From NCBI GenBank assembly GCA_900751995.1, contig CAADTP010000030.1, positions 1 through 64,000 of the forward strand: DNA of 64,000 nt, given 5' to 3'. This stretch comes from Lachnospiraceae bacterium. Its GTDB lineage: Bacteria > Bacillota > Clostridia > Lachnospirales > Lachnospiraceae. Positions 35,898 to 43,906 of the stretch are shown here, piece by piece (position 1 is the stretch's first letter; every line of letters begins with the position of its first letter). Below the pieces are notes generated by a model. That model made no database searches. It saw only the letters and a program-made list of their open reading frames with translations, and had not been told where the DNA came from. The position numbers and the translations under genes are program-made.

Positions 35898-36761
35898 CTA
35901 CCGGGAGGAGCTCCACCGTCCGGAAGCTCCGCAAGGAAGAACCAGACCACTTTCTGTTACAGGAAGTCCGATCTCCTGTGACTCCACATTACCCTTCCAG
36001 GGCTTCAGCTCCGTAGCAAGCATATAAGTCAGAACAGCCGGTGCAAGACCTGTAGTATAGGAATTTACCAGGAAAAACAGAGGATCATCACTGAGGATCT
36101 TAGTGCAAAGTTTGATCAGCGGATGAATAGCATCCTCGATCTTCCAGATCTCACCTTTCGGTCCGCGGCCGTAAGAAGGCGGATCCATAATGATCGCGTC
36201 ATAATGATTTCCCCGGCGGATCTCACGCTCTACAAATTTCACACAGTCATCAACCAGCCAGCGGATCGGCGCGCCGGAAAGACCGGAAGCGGCCGCATTC
36301 TCCTTTGCCCAGTTGACCATACCCTTGGAAGCATCCACATGAGTGACAGAAGCACCTGCAGCAGCAGCAGCCAGAGTAGCACCACCTGTATACGCAAAAA
36401 GATTCAACACTTTGATGGGACGCCCTGCCTTGCGGATCTTTTCACCGAACCAGTCCCAGTTCACAGCCTGCTCCGGGAAAAGTCCTGTATGCTTGAAGCT
36501 GAAAGGCTTCAGATTAAAAGTAAGGTCCTTGTAATGAAGCTCCCACTGATGAGGCAGATCAAAGAACTCCCACTCACCGCCGCCACGGCTGCTTCTGTGA
36601 TAATGTCCGTTCATATGCTTCCAGCCACGGTTTTTGCGGGGAGTATCCCAGATTACCTGCGGGTCCGGACGAACCAGAAGATAATCCCCCCAGCGCTCCA
36701 GCTTTTCTCCTTTTGATGTATCAATAACTTCATATTCTTTCCATCCATCTGCAATCCACAT
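35898..36761 (-). CDS. Class I SAM-dependent methyltransferase (rRNA type)
   Basis: This 287-residue enzyme has a short N-terminal segment (MWIADGWKEYEVIDTSKGEK), the SAM-binding glycine motif VLNLFAYTGGATLAAAAAGA, the acidic loop VTHVDASKGMVNWAKENA, and the catalytic IIMDPPSYGRGPKGE. The DPPSY/F motif is shared with 23S rRNA methyltransferases of the RlmI/RlmL type. The modified base cannot be assigned. The start at 36761 follows AGAGG and avoids a long upstream frame with no ribosome site. Confidence 0.85.
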   Translation of the reverse strand: MWIADGWKEYEVIDTSKGEKLERWGDYLLVRPDPQVIWDTPRKNRGWKHMNGHYHRSSRGGGEWEFFDLPHQWELHYKDLTFNLKPFSFKHTGLFPEQAVNWDWFGEKIRKAGRPIKVLNLFAYTGGATLAAAAAGASVTHVDASKGMVNWAKENAAASGLSGAPIRWLVDDCVKFVEREIRRGNHYDAIIMDPPSYGRGPKGEIWKIEDAIHPLIKLCTKILSDDPLFFLVNSYTTGLAPAVLTYMLATELKPWKGNVESQEIGLPVTESGLVLPCGASGRWSSSR

Positions 36762-36899
36762 GATGATCAATACCTCTTTCATAATAGTAAATTTATAAGA
36801 TATATATAGCATTTTTATATAGCATTTCCGGAGATTACTGTACCAGATCCGACTGATCGGGACATGAATCCATAAAAACGCCATAATAATGTTTTTTCC

Positions 36900-36928
36900 A
36901 GTATAGAGGAAAAATGGATGCTGTGCAA
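36900..36928 (-). promoter_or_regulatory. Possible promoter of the methyltransferase gene
   Basis: Minus-strand TTGCAC (36928-36923) and TATACT (36905-36900) are 17 bases apart. The -35 is weak. It would give a leader of about 130 bases. Confidence 0.4.
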
Positions 36929-36956
36929 GAGAAGTGCAGGATTTTCCACGAAAGAT

Positions 36957-36985
36957 TTGACAACAGCGCTTTTACATACTAAAAT
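36957..36985 (+). promoter_or_regulatory. Promoter of the class Ic aminotransferase gene
   Basis: A perfect TTGACA (36957-36962) and TAAAAT (36980-36985) are spaced by 17 bases. The leader of about 160 bases contains small stems (TCTGCC/GGCAGA, GTTTC/GAAAC) but no known riboswitch was recognised. Confidence 0.8.
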
Positions 36986-37154
36986 GTACGCAGAGATTTT
37001 CTGCCGGGGCAGAGGTTTCCCGTTTCCGTGAAACTGTGGCTGTTTTTTGCGGAAGAGATTTTGCAGAGAATTCCTGACAGACAGAAATCGTTAACAGAAG
37101 AAACACAGCAACCGCAGATATGAAACTGTGCACAAAAAGAGGAGAAGCAAACTT

Positions 37155-38438
37155 ATGAAAAAATATTGTGAGATGAGCAGGGAAGAGCTACTCGATTTAA
37201 AGAAAGAACTCGACCGTGAGTTCGACGAGATCAAAGCCGAAGGTCTGGCACTGGATATGTCCCGTGGTAAACCTGCACCGGATCAGCTTGATCTTTCCAT
37301 GAAAATGATGGAAGTACTTGCAGGGGATGCAGATCTGAAATGTGAGACCGGTGTGGACTGCCGTAACTATGGAGTCATCGACGGAATCCCGGAAGCCAAG
37401 AGACTTCTCGGTGAGATGTCAGAGGTAGAGCCAGAGAATATCATCATCTATGGTAACTCCAGTCTGAATGTAATGTTCGATACCATTGCACGTTCCTATT
37501 CCCACGGAGTAATGGGAAATACACCATGGTGCAAGCTTGACAAGGTGAAATTCCTCTGTCCTGTACCAGGATACGACCGTCATTTCCGTATCACAGAATT
37601 TTTCGGCATTGAGATGATCAACATTCCGATGACTCAGGAAGGCCCGGATATGGACATGGTTGAGAAATATGTCAATGAAGATCCGGCAGTAAAAGGAATC
37701 TGGTGTGTTCCGAAATATTCCAATCCGCAGGGCTACACTTATTCCGAAGAAACAGTTAAGCGTTTTGCGCATCTGAAGCCGGCTGCACCGGACTTCCGTA
37801 TTTACTGGGATAACGCTTATAGCATCCATCATCTCTATGATGACAATCAGGATTTCCTTCTTGAGATTCTTGATGAGTGTGCGAAAGCAGGAAATCCGGA
37901 CATTGTTTATAAATTTACTTCTACCTCCAAAGTAAGCTTCCCTGGTTCCGGTATCGCAGCAGTTGCTGCATCCAAGGCGAACCTGGATGACTTCCGCAAA
38001 TACATGACTGTACAGACCATCGGACACGACAAACTGAACCAGCTTCGTCACGTTCGTTTCTTCAAAGATATCAACGGACTGCATGAGCATATGAAGAAAC
38101 ATGCAGACATCCTTCGTCCGAAATTCGAGCTTGTTCTCGCAACACTGGATAAAGAGCTTAACGGACTTGGAATCGGTGAGTGGACCAAACCTCACGGCGG
38201 ATATTTCATTTCCTTTGATTCTATGGAAGGCTGTGCGAAAGCCATCGTTGCCAAAGCAAAAGAAGCAGGCGTTGTTATGACTGGAGCAGGCGCAACCTAT
38301 CCATATGGAAAGGACCCGAAAGACAGCAATATCCGTATTGCACCAAGCTACCCAAGCGTTGAGGAGCTTGGCAAGGCAGCAGAGGTATTTGTTCTCTGTG
38401 TGAAGCTTGTAAGTGTGGAAAAACTTCTGGAGAAATAA
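37155..38438 (+). CDS. Aspartate aminotransferase-like PLP enzyme (Aminotran_MocR/subgroup Ic)
   Basis: This 427-residue protein has the characteristic N terminus of this group (MSREELLDLKKELDREFDEI then LALDMSRGKPAPDQLDL). The PLP-binding lysine is Lys259 in TSTSKVSFPGSG. The arginine and glycine blocks (IRIAPSYPS) near the C terminus are present. Relatives act as aspartate aminotransferases, exchanging amino groups between aspartate and 2-oxoglutarate. ATG 37155 is preferred over an in-frame upstream ATG because it follows GGAG. It is expressed from its own promoter. Confidence 0.88.
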   Translation: MKKYCEMSREELLDLKKELDREFDEIKAEGLALDMSRGKPAPDQLDLSMKMMEVLAGDADLKCETGVDCRNYGVIDGIPEAKRLLGEMSEVEPENIIIYGNSSLNVMFDTIARSYSHGVMGNTPWCKLDKVKFLCPVPGYDRHFRITEFFGIEMINIPMTQEGPDMDMVEKYVNEDPAVKGIWCVPKYSNPQGYTYSEETVKRFAHLKPAAPDFRIYWDNAYSIHHLYDDNQDFLLEILDECAKAGNPDIVYKFTSTSKVSFPGSGIAAVAASKANLDDFRKYMTVQTIGHDKLNQLRHVRFFKDINGLHEHMKKHADILRPKFELVLATLDKELNGLGIGEWTKPHGGYFISFDSMEGCAKAIVAKAKEAGVVMTGAGATYPYGKDPKDSNIRIAPSYPSVEELGKAAEVFVLCVKLVSVEKLLEK

Positions 38439-38451
38439 ATCGATCACATCA

Positions 38452-38490
38452 GACTGCCCGGTATTTCAGCATGCGTAATACCGGGCAGTC
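38452..38490 (+). terminator. Perfect 14-bp hairpin without T-tract
   Basis: GACTGCCCGGTATT (38452-38465) and AATACCGGGCAGTC (38477-38490) pair perfectly, but ATAACT follows instead of T-rich sequence. It lies 20 bases before the next start, so it may shape mRNA stability or act as a weak terminator. Confidence 0.6.
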
Positions 38491-38510
38491 ATAACTATTG
38501 GAGAGAGCTC

Positions 38511-39911
38511 ATGGATGAGGAAAAAGAAAAAATGAAAACAGGCAAAAAGTTGGTCATTGCACTGATCATGATCCTGCTGATCCTTACAGCAGGGGCTTAT
38601 GGATATGGTGTACACTATTTTACAGATCATTTTTTGCCGGGATCTCAGGTGAATGGTTTTAACTGCTCCTATAAAACTGCAGATGAAACAGAAAAGCTTC
38701 TTGCAAAGGAAGTGCAGGCATATGTTCTTACCGTTGATACAAGAAATAACGGAAAAGAGAGCATTACCGCAAAAGAAGCCGGCCTGGTCTACAAGCCGGA
38801 TGGCGGAGCCAAAAAGCTGATCAAGAAACAGGCCCGGTACAAATGGTTCCTTGCTTTTAATCAGAAGAAAAAATATACACTGGCAACGGATACTGCTTAT
38901 GAAGATCAGAACAAGCTGACAGAGGCTGTGAAGAATCTGAAATGCATGCAGAAGGACAATATGGAAAAGCCTGCAGACGCATGCATTAAGGATAATGGCG
39001 AAACCTACGAGATCCAGCCGGAAAAAGAAGGAACGACCCTGGATACAAAAAAGGTTCAGAAAGTGATCCGTGCAGCTGTTTCCGCAGGAGACAAAACAGT
39101 TAGTCTGGAAAAGAAAAACTGCTACAAAAAACCATCGATATATAAAGACGATGAAGCTCTGAAAAAAGATTGTGACCAGATGAACAAGATTATCAGCTGC
39201 GTGATCACCTATGATTTTTCGGACCGGTCGGAACAGCTTGACCGAAATACCATCAAAGACTGGCTGGTCAGGGACGCAAACGGAGATTATATAGTAAATA
39301 AAGATCAGGTTGCAGCTTATGTGAACAGCCTGGGATATAAATATGATACCTTTGGCTGCACGAGGACATTTACCACCTACGATGGCCGCCAGAAAACCAT
39401 TAAAGGCGGTGATTACGGATGGGCTATCGATCAGACCGCAGAGACTGAATGGCTTTATAATGCCATTCTTGCAGGAACTACAGAAGTGAGACAGCCGGCG
39501 TATGCTTACAGCGGACTTTGCAGAGATACCAATGATATCGGAAATACATATGTAGAGATTGACCTGACCAACCAGAGAATGGTATTCTATAAAGATGGAC
39601 AGCTTCTGGTAGATACACCGGTAGTTACCGGCTGTGTCCGAAAGGGCCATTCCACACCAACCGGATGCTTTGCACTGGATGCCATGCGTTCACCGGCAGT
39701 TTTGAAGGGACCTGGATATGCATCACCGGTTACATACTGGATGCCGTTTTCCGGAGGAGTCGGAATCCATGACGCAAGCTGGCGTTCACAGTATGGCGGG
39801 CAGATCTATATCACAAATGGTTCTCATGGCTGTGTAAACACCCCGAAGGATAAGGCGGCAATCATTTATAATAATATTAGTGTAGGAGTACCAATCGTAG
39901 TTTATGAATAA
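38511..39911 (+). CDS. L,D-transpeptidase (YkuD domain) with membrane anchor
   Basis: This 466-residue protein has one N-terminal membrane helix (about 13-33), then a region of about 260 residues with PG_binding_4-like sequence (VNGFNCSYKTADETEKLLA), and a YkuD catalytic domain (about 345-466). The active-site block is IHDASWRSQ, then ITNGSHGCVN with the nucleophile Cys441. It forms 3-3 crosslinks in peptidoglycan or attaches proteins to the wall. The ddl start lies 67 bases after its stop, and ldt-ddl-murF form a wall-precursor and crosslinking group. Confidence 0.92.
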   Translation: MDEEKEKMKTGKKLVIALIMILLILTAGAYGYGVHYFTDHFLPGSQVNGFNCSYKTADETEKLLAKEVQAYVLTVDTRNNGKESITAKEAGLVYKPDGGAKKLIKKQARYKWFLAFNQKKKYTLATDTAYEDQNKLTEAVKNLKCMQKDNMEKPADACIKDNGETYEIQPEKEGTTLDTKKVQKVIRAAVSAGDKTVSLEKKNCYKKPSIYKDDEALKKDCDQMNKIISCVITYDFSDRSEQLDRNTIKDWLVRDANGDYIVNKDQVAAYVNSLGYKYDTFGCTRTFTTYDGRQKTIKGGDYGWAIDQTAETEWLYNAILAGTTEVRQPAYAYSGLCRDTNDIGNTYVEIDLTNQRMVFYKDGQLLVDTPVVTGCVRKGHSTPTGCFALDAMRSPAVLKGPGYASPVTYWMPFSGGVGIHDASWRSQYGGQIYITNGSHGCVNTPKDKAAIIYNNISVGVPIVVYE

Positions 39912-39978
39912 GAGATTAAAAGAAATATTAAAAGAATACGAAAAAAGAAAACACAAGATCATCAAGGGAGATGAAAGT

Positions 39979-41019
39979 ATGAATATCGTTGTATTGGCAG
40001 GCGGAACCAGTACAGAAAGAGAGATCTCCATCGTAACAGGAACCGGTGTCTGCAAGGCACTTCGTAAAAAAGGCCATAATGCCATTCTTGTAGATATTTT
40101 CTGCGGACTGGAGCCGGTGGACTGGGATGAGCCCTTTGGAGATAAAGATTATGAGGTAGATTCTGCGGCAGAGTATATGAGAAGCTTCGATGATGATATC
40201 GAAGAGATCAAACGCACAAGAAGAAGCTTTTTCGGACCGAATGTACTGGAATTGTGTCAGGCAGCAGACATTGTATTTATGGGACTTCACGGTTCCAACG
40301 GAGAGGATGGAAAGGTTCAGGCAACCTTCGATCTTCTGGGGATCCGTTACACAGGAACCGGATATTTAAGCAGTGCCCTTGCTATGGATAAGGGTCTCAC
40401 CAAGAAGATCTTTCTCATGGATCAGGTACCGACACCGAAGGGCGTTTCCATGTTGAAAGAAAACTGTACAAGAAACATCCATGATCTTGGTATGGAATTT
40501 CCTGTTGTTGTAAAAACATGCTGCGGTGGTTCCAGCGTAGGTGTTTATATTGTAAACAACCAGAAAGAATATGAGGATGCCATTGATGGTGCTTATTCTT
40601 ATGAAGATGAGGTAGTTGTTGAAGAGTATATCAGGGGTCGTGAGTTTTCCGTTGCAGTTGTAGACGGAAAGGCTTATCCGATCATCGAGATCGCACCGAA
40701 GCAGGGCTTTTATGATTACAAGAACAAATATCAGGCAGGCTCCACAGTAGAAACCTGTCCGGCTGAGATCTCACCGGAACTGACTGAGAAGATGCAGCAT
40801 TATGCGGAAGCTGGTGCAAAGGCTCTCTGCATTGAGGGCTATGCACGTTTTGACTTCATGATGAAAGAAAACGGTGATATGTACTGCCTGGAGGCAAACA
40901 CACTTCCGGGAATGACACCCACCAGTCTGATCCCTCAGGAAGCAAAGGTCCTGGGAATCGACTATCCGGACCTCTGTGAAGAACTGATCCGCATTTCTTT
41001 TAAGAAATACAGCAAATAA
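39979..41019 (+). CDS. ddl: D-alanine--D-alanine ligase
   Basis: This 346-residue ATP-grasp enzyme joins two D-alanines for the peptidoglycan stem peptide. It has the GGTSTEREIS N-terminal loop, LHGSNGEDG, the ATP-binding VVKTCCGGSSVGV, the omega-loop FYDYKNKYQAGST and the C-terminal EANTLPGMTPTSLIP. The Tyr in the omega loop (KYQ) is the residue of D-Ala-D-Ala ligases rather than D-lactate ligases, so intrinsic glycopeptide resistance is not indicated. ATG 39979 is chosen over an in-frame ATG at 39904 because GGGAG lies 8 bases upstream and the family begins there. Confidence 0.95.
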   Translation: MNIVVLAGGTSTEREISIVTGTGVCKALRKKGHNAILVDIFCGLEPVDWDEPFGDKDYEVDSAAEYMRSFDDDIEEIKRTRRSFFGPNVLELCQAADIVFMGLHGSNGEDGKVQATFDLLGIRYTGTGYLSSALAMDKGLTKKIFLMDQVPTPKGVSMLKENCTRNIHDLGMEFPVVVKTCCGGSSVGVYIVNNQKEYEDAIDGAYSYEDEVVVEEYIRGREFSVAVVDGKAYPIIEIAPKQGFYDYKNKYQAGSTVETCPAEISPELTEKMQHYAEAGAKALCIEGYARFDFMMKENGDMYCLEANTLPGMTPTSLIPQEAKVLGIDYPDLCEELIRISFKKYSK

Positions 41020-41032
41020 AATATCTGACCGT

Positions 41033-41058
41033 AACTCCTCCTGTTGACAGGAGGAGTT
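41033..41058 (+). other. Perfect hairpin between ddl and murF
   Basis: AACTCCTCCTG (41033-41043) and CAGGAGGAGTT (41048-41058) pair over TTGA. Only TTTC follows, so it is a poor terminator. The stem buries a GGAGGAG that resembles a ribosome site, 25 bases before the murF start. Confidence 0.6.
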
Positions 41059-41083
41059 TCTGGCAAAAGAAAGGATTTTATTC

Positions 41084-42472
41084 ATGAAAAATCTTACATT
41101 GGAAAATATCACAAAAGTCTGCAATGGTATTTACCACGGCCCGCAGGAAAAACTTCAGGAGGAAGTGACTGCGATCACAACGGACAGCCGTAAGATGGAA
41201 AAAGGAGGTCTTTTTGTACCAGTAGTAGGAGAGCGTGTGGATGCTCACCGTTTTATCCCGCAGGTAATGGAAGCAGGTGCACTCGCGACCTTATCCGAGA
41301 GAACTCTTGAAGGGGCGGATCATCCGTATATCCAGGTAGGCTCCTCCCTTCAGGCAGTAAAAGACATTGCGGAGTTTTATCTGGAGCAGCTTGATATTCC
41401 GGTTGTGGGAATCACAGGAAGCGTTGGAAAGACCAGCACAAAAGAGGTGATCGCCTCTGTGCTGAAGGAAAAATACCGTACACTGAAAACCCAGGGGAAT
41501 TTCAACAATGAGCTGGGACTTCCACTGACAGTATTCCGCCTTCGTGATGAAGATGAGATCGCAGTTCTGGAAATGGGAATCAGTGATTTCGGTGAGATGA
41601 CCCGTCTTGCAAAGATCGCAAAACCGGACACCTGCGTGATCACAAACATCGGAACCTGCCATCTGGAAAACCTTGGGGACAGAGACGGCGTCCTGAAGGC
41701 AAAAACAGAGATTTTTCAGTATGTGAAGAGAAATATCGTACTTAACGGTGATGATGATAAGCTTTCCACAGTAAAGGAATACAACAGCATGCAGCCGGTA
41801 TTTTTCGGAAACGGAGAAAATGCTTCTGTTACCTGTGAAAATGTGGAAAGCCGTGGCCTGAAGGGAATGAGCTGTGACATCTGTCTGAAAGGAAAAATGG
41901 CAGAGAACGGAGAGCTCCAGACATTTCATGTAGATATTCCAATGCCGGGACGTCATATGGTATCCAATGCACTGGCAGCAGCAGCTGTGGGCAGACTTTA
42001 CGGACTGAATGCAGAGCAGATCAAAAATGGCATCGAAAGCCTGGAACCGGTCAGCGGAAGATTCAATATGATCGAGACCGATAAATTCATGATCGTAGAT
42101 GACTGCTACAACGCAAATCCCATGTCCATGAAGGCGTCCCTGGATGTTCTTCAGGACGGACTTGGAAGAAAGGTTGCCATCCTTGGCGATATGGGTGAGC
42201 TTGGAACGGATGAAGCTGCACTTCATGAAGGTGTAGGCGTTCATGCAGGTCAGTGCAGGATCGATGCATGCATCTGCGTAGGACCACTTGCAGCCCATAT
42301 CGCGGAAAAAGCATCTCAGACCAATCCGGACTTGACAGTCATCCGGGAAAAAGATCTGGAAAGCCTTCTTAAGAACCTGAACACATATGTGAAACCTGGA
42401 GATACCATTCTCGTAAAGGCTTCTCACTTCATGAAATTTGAAAATGTAGTCAAAGCACTGCAGGAAATGTAA
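41084..42472 (+). CDS. murF: UDP-N-acetylmuramoyl-tripeptide--D-alanyl-D-alanine ligase
   Basis: This 462-residue Mur ligase adds the D-Ala-D-Ala made by Ddl to the muramyl tripeptide in the cytoplasm. It shows the N-terminal domain with ITTDSRKMEKGGLFVP, the ATP loop GITGSVGKTSTKEVI (about 104-118), NNELGLPLTVFRL, and the C-terminal DDCYNANPMSMKASLDVL and ILGDMGELG blocks typical of MurF. The ATG follows AAAGGA. It is separated from ddl by a hairpin but is probably in the same unit. Confidence 0.95.
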   Translation: MKNLTLENITKVCNGIYHGPQEKLQEEVTAITTDSRKMEKGGLFVPVVGERVDAHRFIPQVMEAGALATLSERTLEGADHPYIQVGSSLQAVKDIAEFYLEQLDIPVVGITGSVGKTSTKEVIASVLKEKYRTLKTQGNFNNELGLPLTVFRLRDEDEIAVLEMGISDFGEMTRLAKIAKPDTCVITNIGTCHLENLGDRDGVLKAKTEIFQYVKRNIVLNGDDDKLSTVKEYNSMQPVFFGNGENASVTCENVESRGLKGMSCDICLKGKMAENGELQTFHVDIPMPGRHMVSNALAAAAVGRLYGLNAEQIKNGIESLEPVSGRFNMIETDKFMIVDDCYNANPMSMKASLDVLQDGLGRKVAILGDMGELGTDEAALHEGVGVHAGQCRIDACICVGPLAAHIAEKASQTNPDLTVIREKDLESLLKNLNTYVKPGDTILVKASHFMKFENVVKALQEM

Positions 42473-42514
42473 AAAGACCGAAAACAGGGGCAGTATTTGA
42501 CGAACGAAAATTCT

Positions 42515-42543
42515 TTCCAGTTAAGTTATATAGAAGTATAATA
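42515..42543 (+). promoter_or_regulatory. Promoter of the small membrane protein gene
   Basis: TTTCCA (42515-42520) and a perfect TATAAT (42538-42543) are spaced by 17 bases, after murF and 79 bases before the next start. Confidence 0.6.
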
Positions 42544-42621
42544 TTCCTAAGGCGATGAGCAGTGCGACTAAAGAACAAAAGCACGCTCAGGCACTGTGCG
42601 GCAGTGAAAAAGGGAGGGCTT

Positions 42622-43221
42622 ATGCTGGAGATGATCATGAAGCTGAACATCCCGCTTTACGTCATGACATCCATGGGATGTATCGGCGGTCTGGGGATGC
42701 TGGCAACAAACCTTACCTACCGAAGAATGATCCGAAATACGCAGCGATTACAGAATCTCAAAGAAAAATGGCTGAACCTGTGGAAATCAAGGGACAGGCT
42801 CTGGCATCGGATGAACCGATTTGTGTGGTATCCGTCACTGTTTTGTACATTTCTTCTTGGACTGTCTGTTTTTCTCAACAGCAGACTGGGATACAGGGAA
42901 GGATTGTCTATGCTTTATCTTTATATAGGGGCGGCAGTGCCGGTAGTACTGCTTCTTCTTCGTCAGGCATTGGACTTTTCTTATAAGGAAGAACTTGTGA
43001 TGGCTTCTCTTGCAGATTATGTGGAACAGGTTCGTACCTGGGTGGAGGAAGTACCGGTCGCAGAAAAGCCGGATCCTGTTCTGCAGGAAGAAATCGTAGA
43101 TAAGATCACCAGAAGTATCCGTCAGACGGCTGCTACCGGAAGTCACTTCAGCAAGATGCTTTCTCCGGAGGAGGAAGAGATCATGCGGGAGATCATACGG
43201 GAGTTTATGAATGCAGAGTAA
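42622..43221 (+). CDS. Membrane protein of unknown function
   Basis: This 199-residue protein has one N-terminal hydrophobic segment (IPLYVMTSMGCIGGLGMLA), a basic stretch (NLTYRRMIRNTQRLQNLKEK), two central helices (WYPSLFCTFLLGLSVFL and LYLYIGAAVPVVLLLL), and an acidic cytoplasmic tail (about 130-199). I recognise no family. ATG 42622 follows GGGAGGG by 5 bases; an in-frame upstream start at 42562 has no ribosome site. It is monocistronic, between its own promoter and a terminator. Confidence 0.65.
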   Translation: MLEMIMKLNIPLYVMTSMGCIGGLGMLATNLTYRRMIRNTQRLQNLKEKWLNLWKSRDRLWHRMNRFVWYPSLFCTFLLGLSVFLNSRLGYREGLSMLYLYIGAAVPVVLLLLRQALDFSYKEELVMASLADYVEQVRTWVEEVPVAEKPDPVLQEEIVDKITRSIRQTAATGSHFSKMLSPEEEEIMREIIREFMNAE

Positions 43222-43301
43222 AAACATATCCCGGTATATTTGAGAAAATACAGAAATGTACACAAAGATATTCCGGAATAAGGGAACCGGATGCAAAAAA
43301 A

Positions 43302-43346
43302 CTCTCCGGCAGATACGATTCTCTGTATCCGCCGGAGAGCTTTTTT
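43302..43346 (+). terminator. Intrinsic terminator
   Basis: CTCTCCGGCAGATAC pairs with GTATCCGCCGGAGAG with one A-C mismatch, followed by C and six T. Confidence 0.88.
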
Positions 43347-43412
43347 GTGTGACAGTAAAAAGAGAACGCAGGATAAGCATTCGTGGCTTTCCTGCGTCCT
43401 TTTATATGTTAC

Positions 43413-43679
43413 TCAGTCTTCCTCGATCACCTGGATCTCCAGGTAGTCGAATTCAATATGTTCAATGAAATTATCCTGATAAAAGCGGGCCTTATCATGC
43501 TTTTTGAAATCCCGCACTGTGGCATCCAGCCAGATAGGATTTCCCAGATCCATCTGATAACAGATTTCCTCAAGTCCGTGAAAGATCTTGTGGGTTCTGG
43601 TATCATCGCTGTCATCACAGACAACGGTGTCCTGAAGCATGCGATTGTCTTTCCATATTTTTCCCCATAAACGAAACAT
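43413..43679 (-). CDS. Small conserved protein of unknown function
   Basis: This 88-residue soluble protein (MFRLWGKIWKDNRMLQDTVV, then CDDSDDTRTHKIFHGLEEIC, ending DYLEIQVIEED) is acidic and has no membrane segment. I recall similar short proteins as widespread in Lachnospiraceae, but with no assigned role. GGAGG precedes the ATG at 43679 by 7 bases. It is transcribed against both neighbours. Confidence 0.7.
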   Translation of the reverse strand: MFRLWGKIWKDNRMLQDTVVCDDSDDTRTHKIFHGLEEICYQMDLGNPIWLDATVRDFKKHDKARFYQDNFIEHIEFDYLEIQVIEED

Positions 43680-43830
43680 AAACAGTACCTCCGTATTGAA
43701 ACTGCCACAGCCGGCAGAATATGAATATCCGTCCGATATGGTCTTCAGTATAGCGGATTTTGCAGGGAAAGTAAAGCACAGGGCAATAACGATTGTACGC
43801 AAAACAATGCACCAGGTGTGCTCACTTTTA

Positions 43831-43859
43831 TTGACTAATGTGTAAAAATCCTCTATAAT
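43831..43859 (+). promoter_or_regulatory. Promoter of the aconitase-family gene
   Basis: TTGACT (43831-43836) and a perfect TATAAT (43854-43859) are spaced by 17 bases. The leader is about 40 bases and contains GGAGG before the start. Confidence 0.85.
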
Positions 43860-43906
43860 AAACGAAATTATGAAAAAAAGAATCATTACAGATTGGAGGA
43901 ACCGAA

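Noticed and set aside
39979..41019. VanA-type D-Ala-D-lactate ligase.
   Set aside because: The omega loop has the Tyr of ordinary D-Ala-D-Ala ligases and no vanH or vanX genes are nearby.
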